A stretch of DNA of 64,000 nucleotides from a virus: positions 55,175 through 119,174 of the IMG/VR virus record IMGVR_UViG_3300033153_001906; one strand, given 5' to 3'. Below are positions 7,839 to 15,473 of this stretch, piece after piece. The first letter of the stretch is position 1. Each line of letters starts with the position of its first letter. The notes below the pieces were generated by a model. It searched no databases and was not told the origin of the DNA. It saw nothing but the letters and a program-made list of their open reading frames with translations. The translations under genes and the position numbers were made by a program.

Positions 7839-8401
7839 TTCCAAAAGTATCCTCTAAAGCTTAATTTGAATTCATTCGTTCTTGATCCATGTGAACACTC
7901 GATAACTCGACACTCACGACCAAAAGAACCATACGTTAAATCAAATTCAAATCTCTTAATTTCTACTGTAACACCAGCACCAAAATAATCTGACGTTGGC
8001 TCGTTCTCGTCGTTGAATGGTCGGCCTCTCGTAATATCGCTAACGTGAGTCCAAACAAGCAACGGCCTAATTGTCTCTGTGGTGAATGGGTAAATACGTA
8101 TTGCTGCTACTGTTCCACTCTGCCATTCATCCATTTTCCATTCTGGTTCTGCTGATACGCGCCACTGTGTCTTTTGTACGCCATGTGACAAATCAAATTC
8201 TACGTGTTTCCATTCAACTGTCAAACCAACTTGTACTGTTTGTAACGCATCACCAGTTTGATCTGCGCCAACATACGCACCAAATTCTGCTGCATCTGCA
8301 GGCTTCATTATCAGGAAAAGGATTACAACAAATGCGCACCCCATCGCGTATCCTACTGCTAGTCCTGATCCAAAAATTCTTTGTTCGCGTTTAGTCGTCA
8401 T
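7835..8401 (-). CDS. Predicted exported beta-barrel-like protein
   Basis: The 188-residue protein has an N-terminal signal anchor (LAVGYAMGCAFVVILFLIM) and then alternating amphipathic strands (TVQVGLTVEWKHVEFDLSHG; GAGVTVEIKRFEFDLTYG) ending in FRGYFWK, aromatic at the C-terminus like outer-membrane barrels. A small outer-membrane barrel or periplasmic beta protein is likely. Enzyme function is not supported by visible catalytic motifs. The early context suggests a role in modifying the infected cell surface (inference). Confidence 0.55.
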   Translation of the reverse strand: MTTKREQRIFGSGLAVGYAMGCAFVVILFLIMKPADAAEFGAYVGADQTGDALQTVQVGLTVEWKHVEFDLSHGVQKTQWRVSAEPEWKMDEWQSGTVAAIRIYPFTTETIRPLLVWTHVSDITRGRPFNDENEPTSDYFGAGVTVEIKRFEFDLTYGSFGRECRVIECSHGSRTNEFKLSFRGYFWK

Positions 8402-8573
8402 TGCTGTAGATGCCAGCTTGCAATGAAGCTACGACTTCCTCAAGCGAATTGAATCTCTGCTTGCGCTCAAAAAGAAGTGTTGCAGTTTCATCTAACTGCG
8501 TATCAAGATCACCATTCCCTGATCCATCTTCGAATGTAAGAATTTTCAAAATTGTAGAATCTTCGTTGCTCAT
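8391..8573 (-). CDS. Small acidic protein
   Basis: 60 residues, strongly acidic, with a helical C-terminal half (FNSLEEVVASLQAGIYSNDD). It overlaps the next gene by 11 nt. Unknown. Confidence 0.5.
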   Translation of the reverse strand: MSNEDSTILKILTFEDGSGNGDLDTQLDETATLLFERKQRFNSLEEVVASLQAGIYSNDD

Positions 8574-8574
8574 T

Positions 8575-8787
8575 TCAAGCTCCTTTCAATGTTGGGTATT
8601 TGCCAGTCGGCTCGATTTTCAACTCACGACATTTGATGATTGCATTCTCAACTTCCAAAATATCCACGTTTGGATTTTTGAGTGCGTATTCATACGCGAG
8701 GGTTGAAATAAGATTCAACGATTCGTCTGTCGTGACGGCATCAGTAGCGCGCCTGCGATTTCCTGTATCTTCGATGTTTTCAGCCAT
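8575..8787 (-). CDS. Small hypothetical protein
   Basis: 70 residues with an AAAGGA ribosome site. It is the first gene after the early promoter at 8863-8890. Helical, no known domain. The untranslated leader is about 75 nt. Confidence 0.55.
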   Translation of the reverse strand: MAENIEDTGNRRRATDAVTTDESLNLISTLAYEYALKNPNVDILEVENAIIKCRELKIEPTGKYPTLKGA

Positions 8788-8862
8788 TTTTGGGTCCTTT
8801 TGCTGCTCAGTGAGGGCGTAGTACTGGTGGCCCTATATAGCGTAAATTTGTAGTATAGTGAT

Positions 8863-8890
8863 ATTATACAGGAATATTCAGGAAAGTCAA
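8863..8890 (-). promoter_or_regulatory. Early promoter
   Basis: TTGACT (8890-8885), 16-nt spacer, TATAAT (8868-8863). Upstream ATTTAGTGC abuts the -35 box, as at 36018. Confidence 0.8.
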
Positions 8891-8909
8891 GCACTAAATA
8901 CCTAAGGAA

Positions 8910-8960
8910 ATCAACAGGTTGCGAGCTTTTTGATTCCTGTTCTTTTCGTAAGTCATTGAT
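8910..8960. repeat. Hairpin repeat element, copy 2
   Basis: 5' arm 8910-8924 and 3' arm TCGTAAGTCATTGAT (8946-8960). The 3' arm is identical to copy 3 at 33504-33518. Pairing is imperfect here, but an inner AACAGG/CCTGTT stem is also present. It lies downstream of the 8979-9953 gene. Confidence 0.55.
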
Positions 8961-8978
8961 TTTTGAAAATAACGCCTT

Positions 8979-9953
8979 TTAGAACTCAAACTCGTCCTGG
9001 CATATGAGTACTTTGCGCACAGGATCCCACTCAGAATCATCATCGTATTTCTTTGCCATTTCGTCTGCTACTTCTGTTGTGATCTTAGCCAAAAACTGAT
9101 GGCCGTCAGTATCAACGTCTTGTGAAGTGTTTGGCTGTGGCGTGAATGCTTTGCGCGACTCCATCATAAACCTATAGAGTATCGCGTACTTTGAAAACTC
9201 AGCAAGGAAGTCAGTCAACTGTTCATCTTGGTTTGCTTCTGCCATTGATTTGATCTTTTCACCAATAGACTTGTGAAACGGCTGTTGCTGTGACTCTTTA
9301 CTGTGAGCATAAATCCAGCGTACCACTGTGTTCGTATCTTTCATATCTGAATCGGGAACAGGATGAAACATGAGGGTGTGACTGACTCCGCCCATTACTT
9401 TTGCTTCTTCTTCTGCCTTCTTGTAATATGCTTTGAAAGTTTTGATTGCTTCTGGAATGCAGTCTAAGAAGTATTGGTAGTTGATTTTCTCATAGATGAA
9501 TGATTCATGTTCATCTTTTGCATAAAACGTTTCTTGCCATGAGAAATCTTCCATGATGCGATCAAGAATGTCTTTGCGGATGAACCCAAGTCTAGCGTGA
9601 TTGTCAGAATTTTCCATGCCCATGAGACTTGCTCTGAATGTTTTGACATCATGGAATTTTAGTTCTTCCCGCGCGATCTTTTCAACGAATTGATCAGGTT
9701 TCAGATCATCACCAATTGGGGTTTTGTATTTGCGAAATTCGTCTGCGGTAAAGTGAAGTCCTAGTCCGTGGCATTCTTCGCTAGTACCATACTCATTGTA
9801 CTCACCGTAGAACATGATAGGAGAAACATAAAACAAAGAATTTGGCTTGTACCATTCACCATCTTCATTTCTTGTTACAACTGTCATGGCGACTTCATCG
9901 CCGCCCGTAACTGGCAGATTCGATACAATGCACGTTTCATTCCAGCAACCCAT
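8979..9953 (-). CDS. Conserved phage protein of unknown function (MGCWNETC family)
   Basis: 324 residues starting MGCWNETCIVSNLPV. Large phages of T4 and jumbo type carry proteins with this start, none with a known function as far as I recall. The N-terminal third is beta-rich and the middle is helical (EAIKTFKAYYKKAEEEAK). It is transcribed alone from the early promoter at 9981-10010 and followed by hairpin element copy 2. Confidence 0.65.
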   Translation of the reverse strand: MGCWNETCIVSNLPVTGGDEVAMTVVTRNEDGEWYKPNSLFYVSPIMFYGEYNEYGTSEECHGLGLHFTADEFRKYKTPIGDDLKPDQFVEKIAREELKFHDVKTFRASLMGMENSDNHARLGFIRKDILDRIMEDFSWQETFYAKDEHESFIYEKINYQYFLDCIPEAIKTFKAYYKKAEEEAKVMGGVSHTLMFHPVPDSDMKDTNTVVRWIYAHSKESQQQPFHKSIGEKIKSMAEANQDEQLTDFLAEFSKYAILYRFMMESRKAFTPQPNTSQDVDTDGHQFLAKITTEVADEMAKKYDDDSEWDPVRKVLICQDEFEF

Positions 9954-9980
9954 AGTCTTAATCCTGTACGCTAAAACAAT

Positions 9981-10010
9981 ATTTTAGCATACATTTGGGC
10001 CGCGTGTCAA
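9981..10010 (-). promoter_or_regulatory. Early promoter
   Basis: TTGACA (10010-10005), 18-nt spacer, TAAAAT (9986-9981), with ATTTAG three bases upstream of the -35 box. Confidence 0.65.
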
Positions 10011-10023
10011 CAACTAAATGTTG

Positions 10024-10317
10024 TTAATAAACATGCAGTTGCAGATTCCCCTCAATAAAAGCTTGTAGTTGCTTTGGAAAGTTCTCGTCAAGCTCGCTTC
10101 CTGTCTTTAATTTATGCACAAAATATTCTTTCTGGTCAAAGTCAACTATTATCTTGACCAGTGGTTGGCCGTTGATTTCAAAGTATCCACCATCTGAGGA
10201 AGGCACTTTCAATATCGTAGGTTCTAGCTCAAATGTAACGTCTTTTAGAATTTCAGGAAGTCTAAGATTCAGTTCATCCACGCATGTTGGTTTCCACTGT
10301 ACCAAATACTCTTTCAT
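10024..10317 (-). CDS. Hypothetical protein, 97 residues
   Basis: Mixed alpha/beta protein (KIIVDFDQKEYFVHKLKTG). It starts in a TAATG-type overlap with the MazG-like gene, so the two are co-translated. No family is recognised. Confidence 0.55.
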   Translation of the reverse strand: MKEYLVQWKPTCVDELNLRLPEILKDVTFELEPTILKVPSSDGGYFEINGQPLVKIIVDFDQKEYFVHKLKTGSELDENFPKQLQAFIEGNLQLHVY

Positions 10318-10712
10318 TAAATGTCACCAACTTTCCTGTTTTCTGACTTTTCGATGGAGAACTTGCCACCTGGGTAGCGAGACTCAAGCTTCGCAACATT
10401 TTGTGCAATCACTTCTTCGGGATCAATTTCAAGTGCGATACATGCTTGTATCCAGTACCATTCAATATCGCCGAGTTCTTTGATTAGGTGTGCGCGAATC
10501 TCAGGGGTGTAGTCTTTACCGTGATATTTGAGTTTCTTGATAAGATCAGCGGACTCACCAGATTCACTTGCTAGTCCAGTGAATGCTGTATCTAGCCGTG
10601 CAAAATTGCATCCTTGCGTTTCAAGCTTACGGACTTGTTTGATAAATTCTTCGGTGTCTTTGCTGGCTGCGGACGTAACTCCGTCCACGAACTTCGTGTA
10701 TTTGTCTAGCAT
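10317..10712 (-). CDS. MazG-like nucleotide pyrophosphohydrolase
   Basis: The 131-residue protein has the all-helical MazG/dUTPase-2 signature: ESGESADLIKKLKY near residue 50 and KELGDIEWYWIQACIAL near residue 80 (E-x-x-E and E-x-x-D metal ligands). MazG enzymes cleave NTPs or (p)ppGpp-related nucleotides to monophosphates. Phage versions are common in marine myoviruses. An AAAGGAG ribosome site precedes ATG. Confidence 0.8.
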   Translation of the reverse strand: MLDKYTKFVDGVTSAASKDTEEFIKQVRKLETQGCNFARLDTAFTGLASESGESADLIKKLKYHGKDYTPEIRAHLIKELGDIEWYWIQACIALEIDPEEVIAQNVAKLESRYPGGKFSIEKSENRKVGDI

Positions 10713-10731
10713 TTCTGCTCCTTTACGTGTG

Positions 10732-10947
10732 TTATTTGTGTTTGTTTAGTGTTTCGTAATATTTGAGTGCAAAAAACCAAAGTGCAACATTGAATGTAAT
10801 TATAGTAAAGCTAACTGAAAAGATTCTACCAGCATTGCTCACAAATACATCAAAGAGACTTCCAAATAGACATAGCTCTATTATCGTAACCAGTACGAAA
10901 AATGCTATAGCAATTATTTTGCATTTCTTTTCTCTGTTTGGTGTCAT
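10732..10947 (-). CDS. Small membrane protein, two helices
   Basis: 71 residues with membrane segments at about 11-33 (IIAIAFFVLVTIIELCLFGSL) and 42-62 (VSFTIITFNVALWFFALKY). ATGA overlap with the next upstream gene. Unknown role, perhaps a small inner-membrane regulator. Confidence 0.6.
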   Translation of the reverse strand: MTPNREKKCKIIAIAFFVLVTIIELCLFGSLFDVFVSNAGRIFSVSFTIITFNVALWFFALKYYETLNKHK

Positions 10948-11411
10948 ATTTTCTTCTTGAGCAAGCGAGCTATGAAGTCTAGTTCCTTGCCTCTACTGTC
11001 TATGTATTGTTCTGCTGCTTTTTTGAATTTTACTACGTGACTGCCTGTTATTTGTGTGGCTATTGTCTCCGTACTATCTTCTCTGTATTTAGCGGCAGAC
11101 TTTATATTTACTTTGATTATCACGCCATTACCATCGCTACGCATCACGATACACATATTCTTTTTATCATTTATGAGTGATGCATCTTTCATTTCTGACA
11201 TATTGTATGCAACTGGTGTCCACTCGTATGTGTTGTCGCGTATGTCAACCAGAATTTTATCTAATAGTTTTATTTCTTGTTGTCTGTGTTTCTTGGCATG
11301 TGCGGACAGTTTTGGTCCGACTTTTAAACGATAATATACGTAACCAAGAAGGGCCACTGATACAAATATACTAAGTATTTGCATCCATTCTATATCAACC
11401 CATTCGAACAT
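10944..11411 (-). CDS. Membrane-anchored hypothetical protein
   Basis: 155 residues with one N-terminal membrane helix (MQILSIFVSVALLGYVYY) and a basic cytoplasmic domain. It begins inside the 3' end of the hexapeptide-repeat gene (17-nt overlap). Unknown function. Confidence 0.55.
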   Translation of the reverse strand: MFEWVDIEWMQILSIFVSVALLGYVYYRLKVGPKLSAHAKKHRQQEIKLLDKILVDIRDNTYEWTPVAYNMSEMKDASLINDKKNMCIVMRSDGNGVIIKVNIKSAAKYREDSTETIATQITGSHVVKFKKAAEQYIDSRGKELDFIARLLKKKI

Positions 11412-11844
11412 TTCGTGGTTTCTCTATCTTTTGATTTTGTAGTTGTAGAAAATAATCGTGCATTCTGTCAGTATCAACTATACCCCAATCTACATGGCTT
11501 CTTCCGCCCAAGTGAGTTGAGCCAGCAACTAATGCTGTTCCTTCAACCAGTGCATCATCAGTAACGTGGGATTTATCATCCAATATTGCTTTATCTTTTA
11601 CGACTGCAAACCCACTGGCACACGTAGAGCCTAACAGTGTTGCTTCACCTAGTACTTGTGCATATTCAAACACCTCTGCACTAGGACTAATGTAACATTT
11701 CTCAGCAACTACAGCAGATTCAGCAACCCATCCACCAATAGTACCATCGGGATTGATATGTGGCATTGCATATGTTTCTACTCCATTGTGAAACTTATGC
11801 TTCCCATATTTCAATCTGTTCAAAAATGTTCCCTTCGTACTCAT
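11395..11844 (-). CDS. Left-handed beta-helix (hexapeptide-repeat) protein
   Basis: 149 residues. From about residue 36 the sequence runs in hexapeptide-like turns (AVVAEKCYISPSAEVFEYAQV; ATLLGSTCASGFAVV) typical of left-handed beta-helices such as acyltransferases. No catalytic histidine context is clear. The N-terminus has GTFLNRLKYGKHKF, another form of the recurrent F-x-x-RLKxG motif. Confidence 0.6.
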   Translation of the reverse strand: MSTKGTFLNRLKYGKHKFHNGVETYAMPHINPDGTIGGWVAESAVVAEKCYISPSAEVFEYAQVLGEATLLGSTCASGFAVVKDKAILDDKSHVTDDALVEGTALVAGSTHLGGRSHVDWGIVDTDRMHDYFLQLQNQKIEKPRNVRMG

Positions 11845-12077
11845 ATGCCGCCTGTCGTAAGTTGAAATTTCAAAGACTCTTTAGGATCTTCAAAATCAAA
11901 TGCTACCCAGCCTATTCCGTTTATTCTATTATCGTCAGTGGTGTTGAGATAATAACTATTCCAGCCTTTCTTAATATGTGCATAGCACCAAGTACGAAGA
12001 TCGCACAGCTCCTCAAATGCTGTGCGATCTTGAACTATTACCGAATCATGTACTTGTATTAAGACTGTTGTAGTCAT
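11841..12077 (-). CDS. Small hypothetical protein
   Basis: 78 residues directly after clpP (stop and start adjoin as TAAATG). It ends ESLKFQLTTGGI. A perfect 12-bp inverted repeat lies inside the gene at 11998-12030. No domain is recognised. Confidence 0.55.
   Translation of the reverse strand: MTTTVLIQVHDSVIVQDRTAFEELCDLRTWCYAHIKKGWNSYYLNTTDDNRINGIGWVAFDFEDPKESLKFQLTTGGI
11998..12030. repeat. Perfect 12-bp inverted repeat inside a gene
   Basis: AGATCGCACAGC (11998-12009) and GCTGTGCGATCT (12019-12030) flank a 9-nt loop. There is no following T tract, so a simple terminator is unlikely. Confidence 0.7.
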
Positions 12078-12683
12078 TTAATCGTTCCGAGAAGTAACCA
12101 CCTTGTCAGCAAAGCCTAGCTCTACTGCTTCGTGTGCAGATAAAAAGCGATCACGCTCAAGCATTTCCGCAATTTTATCTTTGGTCAGGCTTGCTGAGTT
12201 GTGTCGCTCGTATAAACTATTTAGTCTGTCTTTAAGTTCCAGAACGTGGTTTGCATGAATCTCAATGTCTGTTGCTTGACCAGAGTATCCTGCACTTGGT
12301 TGGTGAACCATTGTCTCAGCATTCTCAAGGATAAAACGGTTTCCAGCTTCACCAGCATTGGCAATGAATGAACCCATTGATGCTGCCTGTCCCATAACCA
12401 TTGTGTGGATAGGGCAAGAAACAAACTGCATTGAGTCATATACTGCGAGACCCGCTGTAACACTACCACCTGGGCTATGAATGTACATATTGATTTCTTT
12501 GTCAGGGTTCTCTGACTCCAAGAATAGTAGCTGTGCTACCACAATATCTGCCATTTCTGGTGTTACTACCCCACGAAAGAACACGATTCGATCTTTCATC
12601 AACCTACTAAACAGATCAAATGCTCGTTCGCCCCGTGATGTTGACTCAATTACTGTTGGAATTAAATAATTACTAGCTGTCAT
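12078..12683 (-). CDS. clpP: ClpP serine protease subunit
   Basis: 201 residues from the ATG with an AAGGAA ribosome site; the longer frame upstream has no support. All ClpP features are present: handle and active-site motifs [11 protein letters not shown] (69-79), catalytic Ser102 in MGQAASMGS, His127 in MVHQPSAG and Asp178 in ERDRF. The length matches bacterial ClpP, so this is probably a true degradative subunit and not the larger prohead-protease type. Its likely partner is the phage ClpX at 25195-26388, with host ClpX or ClpA as alternatives. Confidence 0.93.
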   Translation of the reverse strand: MTASNYLIPTVIESTSRGERAFDLFSRLMKDRIVFFRGVVTPEMADIVVAQLLFLESENPDKEINMYIHSPGGSVTAGLAVYDSMQFVSCPIHTMVMGQAASMGSFIANAGEAGNRFILENAETMVHQPSAGYSGQATDIEIHANHVLELKDRLNSLYERHNSASLTKDKIAEMLERDRFLSAHEAVELGFADKVVTSRND

Positions 12684-12698
12684 GTTGTTTCCTTTTTT

Positions 12699-12706
12699 GA
12701 TAAATA
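12699..12706 (+). promoter_or_regulatory. Late promoter GATAAATA, leaderless
   Basis: GATAAATACTATT then ATG. It matches the extended T4 late consensus (TATAAATACTATT) except the first base, with 5 nt between the octamer and ATG. Confidence 0.85.
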
Positions 12707-12711
12707 CTATT

Positions 12712-13038
12712 ATGAAAATTAGAGAAATTATTACAGAAGATGTGGATATGAGTTGGTGGCAAGATAAAGATGCTGAATTCAATCCCGAAGCCTTGAAACA
12801 AATTCGCAAGCAAGAAAAACGCTCGGAGATGTTTAAGGACAATGGTACGCAAGTATTCACCAAGCCTGTTCGTTCACCTGAAAATAATTTCTCTAATATT
12901 CCTCCTGAAGATGCTGCACCAAGCGCAGGCTATGTTGGCAATGTCGAAGTTCGTACTCGCGCAAAACATATTTCGCCTGAGTACGCTGAAAAACTAGCGT
13001 CTATGCCTCTCCCAAGACCTCCTCAATTGCCAAGGTAA
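12712..13038 (+). CDS. Probable packaged protein with capsid-targeting peptide
   Basis: 108 residues on the plus strand, starting [12 protein letters not shown], which fits the (L/I)xE processing peptide of T4 internal proteins. The mature part is charged and proline-rich ([18 protein letters not shown]) and looks disordered. The start was chosen at the ATG 5 nt after a late promoter. The 3' end overlaps the convergent exonuclease gene by 38 nt. Function unknown. Confidence 0.7.
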   Translation: MKIREIITEDVDMSWWQDKDAEFNPEALKQIRKQEKRSEMFKDNGTQVFTKPVRSPENNFSNIPPEDAAPSAGYVGNVEVRTRAKHISPEYAEKLASMPLPRPPQLPR

Positions 13039-13804
13039 CTGAAGCAGCAAAATCTCTATCGTATGCTGAATCTTCCTCGTTAAGTGAGTTGAAGTTGTCC
13101 ATAGCCCACATCCAATAATCATTGGGTACTTCTGTTAATTTCTTACCTTTGTGTTTCCCAAATGGCATGATTGTAATGATAACTGGTTTATTCAACCAAT
13201 CTGTAATTTGATCACCGAGATCCTGCGTTGCATCCAGTTGGCCCGCAGCAATCGCATCTTCAACCAATCGAACAAAAAGTAATGTTGTAACCAGTACGTC
13301 TGCGTCTGCTAAGTGAGCAGGGACATCATCTGGAATTGGCAGATCAAGCGCGTAGCGCAAGAATGATAGGTTGTGTTTTGTGATGTTCACATCATCTTTG
13401 TAAAGTTTCTTGGCGAATCGCATTGTGCAAATAGTTTGAGGAAATTTAACTCCCTGTACCTTGAATATGCCTTCGTCGTAATACGAGTTGTGCGCCACCA
13501 TGTAGCGATGCGCATTGATATTTTCCTCAATCTCACTCGCCTTCTCTGCAAACTTTGGTGAACCAGCTACCATCCTGCCTGTGATGGTTGTGATTGACGA
13601 TGTTTCTGGTGTGATTGGGGTTTCTGTTGTAAAAAACTGCGCTGGTACTGCACCCTTGTGTCCGTTTTCTGCATATCGCTCTAGGATGTTGATAACGCTG
13701 TCGCCCGCGTACTGTATGACTTCCGCTTCTTTAAAATCGAGTGACGTAGTTTCTGTATCTATTACGATACATTCCGTCAATAATTGTTCTACTGGATTGC
13801 TCAT
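13001..13804 (-). CDS. DnaQ-like 3'-5' exonuclease with DUF3820-type tail
   Basis: 267 residues. Residues 1-190 carry DEDD exonuclease motifs: VIDTETTSLDF (Exo I), AHNSYYDEGIF (Exo II) and AHLADADVLV (Exo III, H-x3-D). The C-terminus has MPFGKHKGKKLTEVPNDYW, the DUF3820 signature often fused to phage and bacterial ExoX-type enzymes. Probable roles are nucleotide recycling or repair of phage DNA. It is transcribed from a perfect early promoter that overlaps the divergent late promoter of the next gene. Confidence 0.88.
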   Translation of the reverse strand: MSNPVEQLLTECIVIDTETTSLDFKEAEVIQYAGDSVINILERYAENGHKGAVPAQFFTTETPITPETSSITTITGRMVAGSPKFAEKASEIEENINAHRYMVAHNSYYDEGIFKVQGVKFPQTICTMRFAKKLYKDDVNITKHNLSFLRYALDLPIPDDVPAHLADADVLVTTLLFVRLVEDAIAAGQLDATQDLGDQITDWLNKPVIITIMPFGKHKGKKLTEVPNDYWMWAMDNFNSLNEEDSAYDRDFAASVTLAIEEVLGEA

Positions 13805-13827
13805 TATTTTTGTTCTCCTGTCTAGAC

Positions 13828-13856
13828 ATTATAGCGCATCTAAATGCATTTGTCAA
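13828..13856 (-). promoter_or_regulatory. Early promoter, perfect consensus
   Basis: TTGACA (13856-13851), 17-nt spacer, TATAAT (13833-13828). The -35 box directly abuts the plus-strand late promoter at 13857-13864. Confidence 0.88.
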
Positions 13857-13864
13857 GATAAATA
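13857..13864 (+). promoter_or_regulatory. Late promoter GATAAATA, leaderless
   Basis: GATAAATA, 5 nt (GTAGT), then ATG at 13870. It abuts the divergent early promoter. Confidence 0.8.
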
Positions 13865-13869
13865 GTAGT

Positions 13870-14439
13870 ATGAGAGCAATTGAATTATTAAAAGAGGAAA
13901 GCGGAAACGTTTGGTCTGTGACACTGAAAGATAAGTGGACAGACCCAGGCGATCCATCAGAATATCGAGAAGATGTTCAGAATTGGGAATACGATGTGCG
14001 CTATAACGGAAAAGTTGTTGGTAGCTTAACGTATGACACGTTCTTTGGGAACATGCTTGGAGACTTTGGTGCGCGCACAATCGAAATTGGGCGATATGCA
14101 GATCCTAGTTTGAATCCAATTGTTGATGATGATGAACAGATGGAAGCGTATGTTCTTTCCTCTATTGGTAATTACTTCAATTCAAAGACGGGCAATCGCC
14201 ACTTTGAGGTAATGACTCGCCAGCAAGGATTAGAAAAAGAGGAACTAGAAGAAATTAAAGTTACCAAGACTCTAGCTGGCAAGCGTACTAGACCTACTCA
14301 AGACCTTGCATCAAAAGAAAAGATGTCTCGTTCAAAGAAATATCGTGATGGTAGCGAAAAGAAAGATGCATCAACTCCTATGAACAGAAATGTTCACGAC
14401 CTCGCTAATATTACGCTGAAGGGCGAATATCGCTCTTAA
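13870..14439 (+). CDS. Probable packaged protein with capsid-targeting peptide
   Basis: 189 residues starting MRAIELLKE/ESG, one of the clearest members of the shared N-terminal peptide family. Residues 10-115 are beta-rich (WEYDVRYNGKVVGSLTYD) and the last 70 residues are lysine/arginine-rich and probably disordered, consistent with DNA or core binding. The final 4 nt overlap the convergent zinc-ribbon gene. Function unknown. Confidence 0.72.
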   Translation: MRAIELLKEESGNVWSVTLKDKWTDPGDPSEYREDVQNWEYDVRYNGKVVGSLTYDTFFGNMLGDFGARTIEIGRYADPSLNPIVDDDEQMEAYVLSSIGNYFNSKTGNRHFEVMTRQQGLEKEELEEIKVTKTLAGKRTRPTQDLASKEKMSRSKKYRDGSEKKDASTPMNRNVHDLANITLKGEYRS

Positions 14440-14612
14440 TACTCACCAGAGTTCTTAAACCACTTCTCACCTTTCAACTGAAAGTTTGCGCTAACGATGA
14501 TTCGTTTGGCGGCGTTCTTGCATTCTGTGCATTCGGTAAGTGGTTCGTCGGTAATTCGTTGGACTGCTTCAAAGCGATGTCCGTCTTTGCATTCGTATGT
14601 GTATGTTGGCAT
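14436..14612 (-). CDS. FmdB-type zinc-ribbon protein
   Basis: 58 residues starting MPTYTYECKDGHRFE, the FmdB/regulatory-protein zinc-ribbon start. The usual first C-x2-C is replaced by C-x3-H, while the second pair (ECTECKN) is intact, so zinc binding by Cys/His is plausible. Similar small proteins in phages are sometimes coupled to virion assembly genes. Start chosen at MPTY by family comparison. Confidence 0.75.
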   Translation of the reverse strand: MPTYTYECKDGHRFEAVQRITDEPLTECTECKNAAKRIIVSANFQLKGEKWFKNSGEY

Positions 14613-14613
14613 T

Positions 14614-15426
14614 TTATCCCTTGAGTTTAAATGTGATGCGACCCTTTGGTCTGTCTGTGCTGTAAAAGTTTGTGTTAGCATCGAATACAATTTTGCCTTC
14701 GAATGTTGCGGGGAATACTACTCTGAACACTGTAAATGCTAGTGCGTCCCCTTTCTTTTGTGTGATTGCGTATACTTGACACATTGCGCTCTGTGCCAGT
14801 ACTGCGCGGAATACTTCTGTTGGATTTAAGTCATTCAAGTAATTTGATACTTTTCTAGCGAGTGACGCGAGTATTCTGTAACCCAAGTTATAGTTGGGGT
14901 GGTTGATCGTCTTCTCGACATTCTCTTTGTTTGGATAAAATTTCACAAGCTTTTTCAATCTGCCTGTAAGCCCCTTGGTATCGTTGTCGAACTCTTTGAT
15001 TAGGTAGTTGATGATTTTAATGTCTGCATCACTAACGAAACCATACAGCTTGCCAGTCTTGAACACACCATCAACAGCAGAATTCTTTGACAATAAATTA
15101 ATTCCGTGAATCAATTCTTCATTATCTGCTAAGAATCCATCTTCGAATTTGTCAGATTTCTCATCTAGAATACGTGCAACAGAAGCAAGACTTGCACTTG
15201 CACCACCACCTCGTGCTTTAGAACTAATCGCTACTCGCGCATTACGTTCTTCATTAAGAAGGTACGAATCAACTAGTGCTTGTGTTACGCTTGTTGGGAA
15301 TTGTACTAGTGTCATGTCTGACCAATCAGCGCCCTGTGGTGCTAGTACTTGTGTCTCTACATCATCATAAGCACCTTCGATGAAATTACCTGTTAACATT
15401 GCAATGGCAGCAGCATATTCGCCCAC
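14614..15426 (-). CDS. C-terminal part of an apparently frameshifted virion-type protein
   Basis: 270 residues if translation began at the GTG at 15426, which has no convincing ribosome site. The frame is open and protein-like further upstream to 15501 (GEVTYVSGADQYRSVIEKYV), overlapping the end of the 15474-16031 gene. A -1 shift in 15474-15501 would join both into one protein of about 470 residues. Sequence such as VGEYAAAIAMLTGNFIEGAY resembles large virion-associated proteins of marine T4-like phages that are a single gene elsewhere (recollection). It ends in TFKLKG. Confidence 0.6.
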   Translation of the reverse strand: MGEYAAAIAMLTGNFIEGAYDDVETQVLAPQGADWSDMTLVQFPTSVTQALVDSYLLNEERNARVAISSKARGGGASASLASVARILDEKSDKFEDGFLADNEELIHGINLLSKNSAVDGVFKTGKLYGFVSDADIKIINYLIKEFDNDTKGLTGRLKKLVKFYPNKENVEKTINHPNYNLGYRILASLARKVSNYLNDLNPTEVFRAVLAQSAMCQVYAITQKKGDALAFTVFRVVFPATFEGKIVFDANTNFYSTDRPKGRITFKLKG

Positions 15427-15473
15427 ATATTTCTCAATGACCGAGCGATATTGGTCTGCACCAGAGACATACG

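Noticed and set aside
12684-12863. 60-residue N-terminal extension of ClpP
   Set aside because: It runs antisense through the plus-strand gene at 12712 and over the late promoter; the ATG at 12683 has a ribosome site and matches ClpP length.
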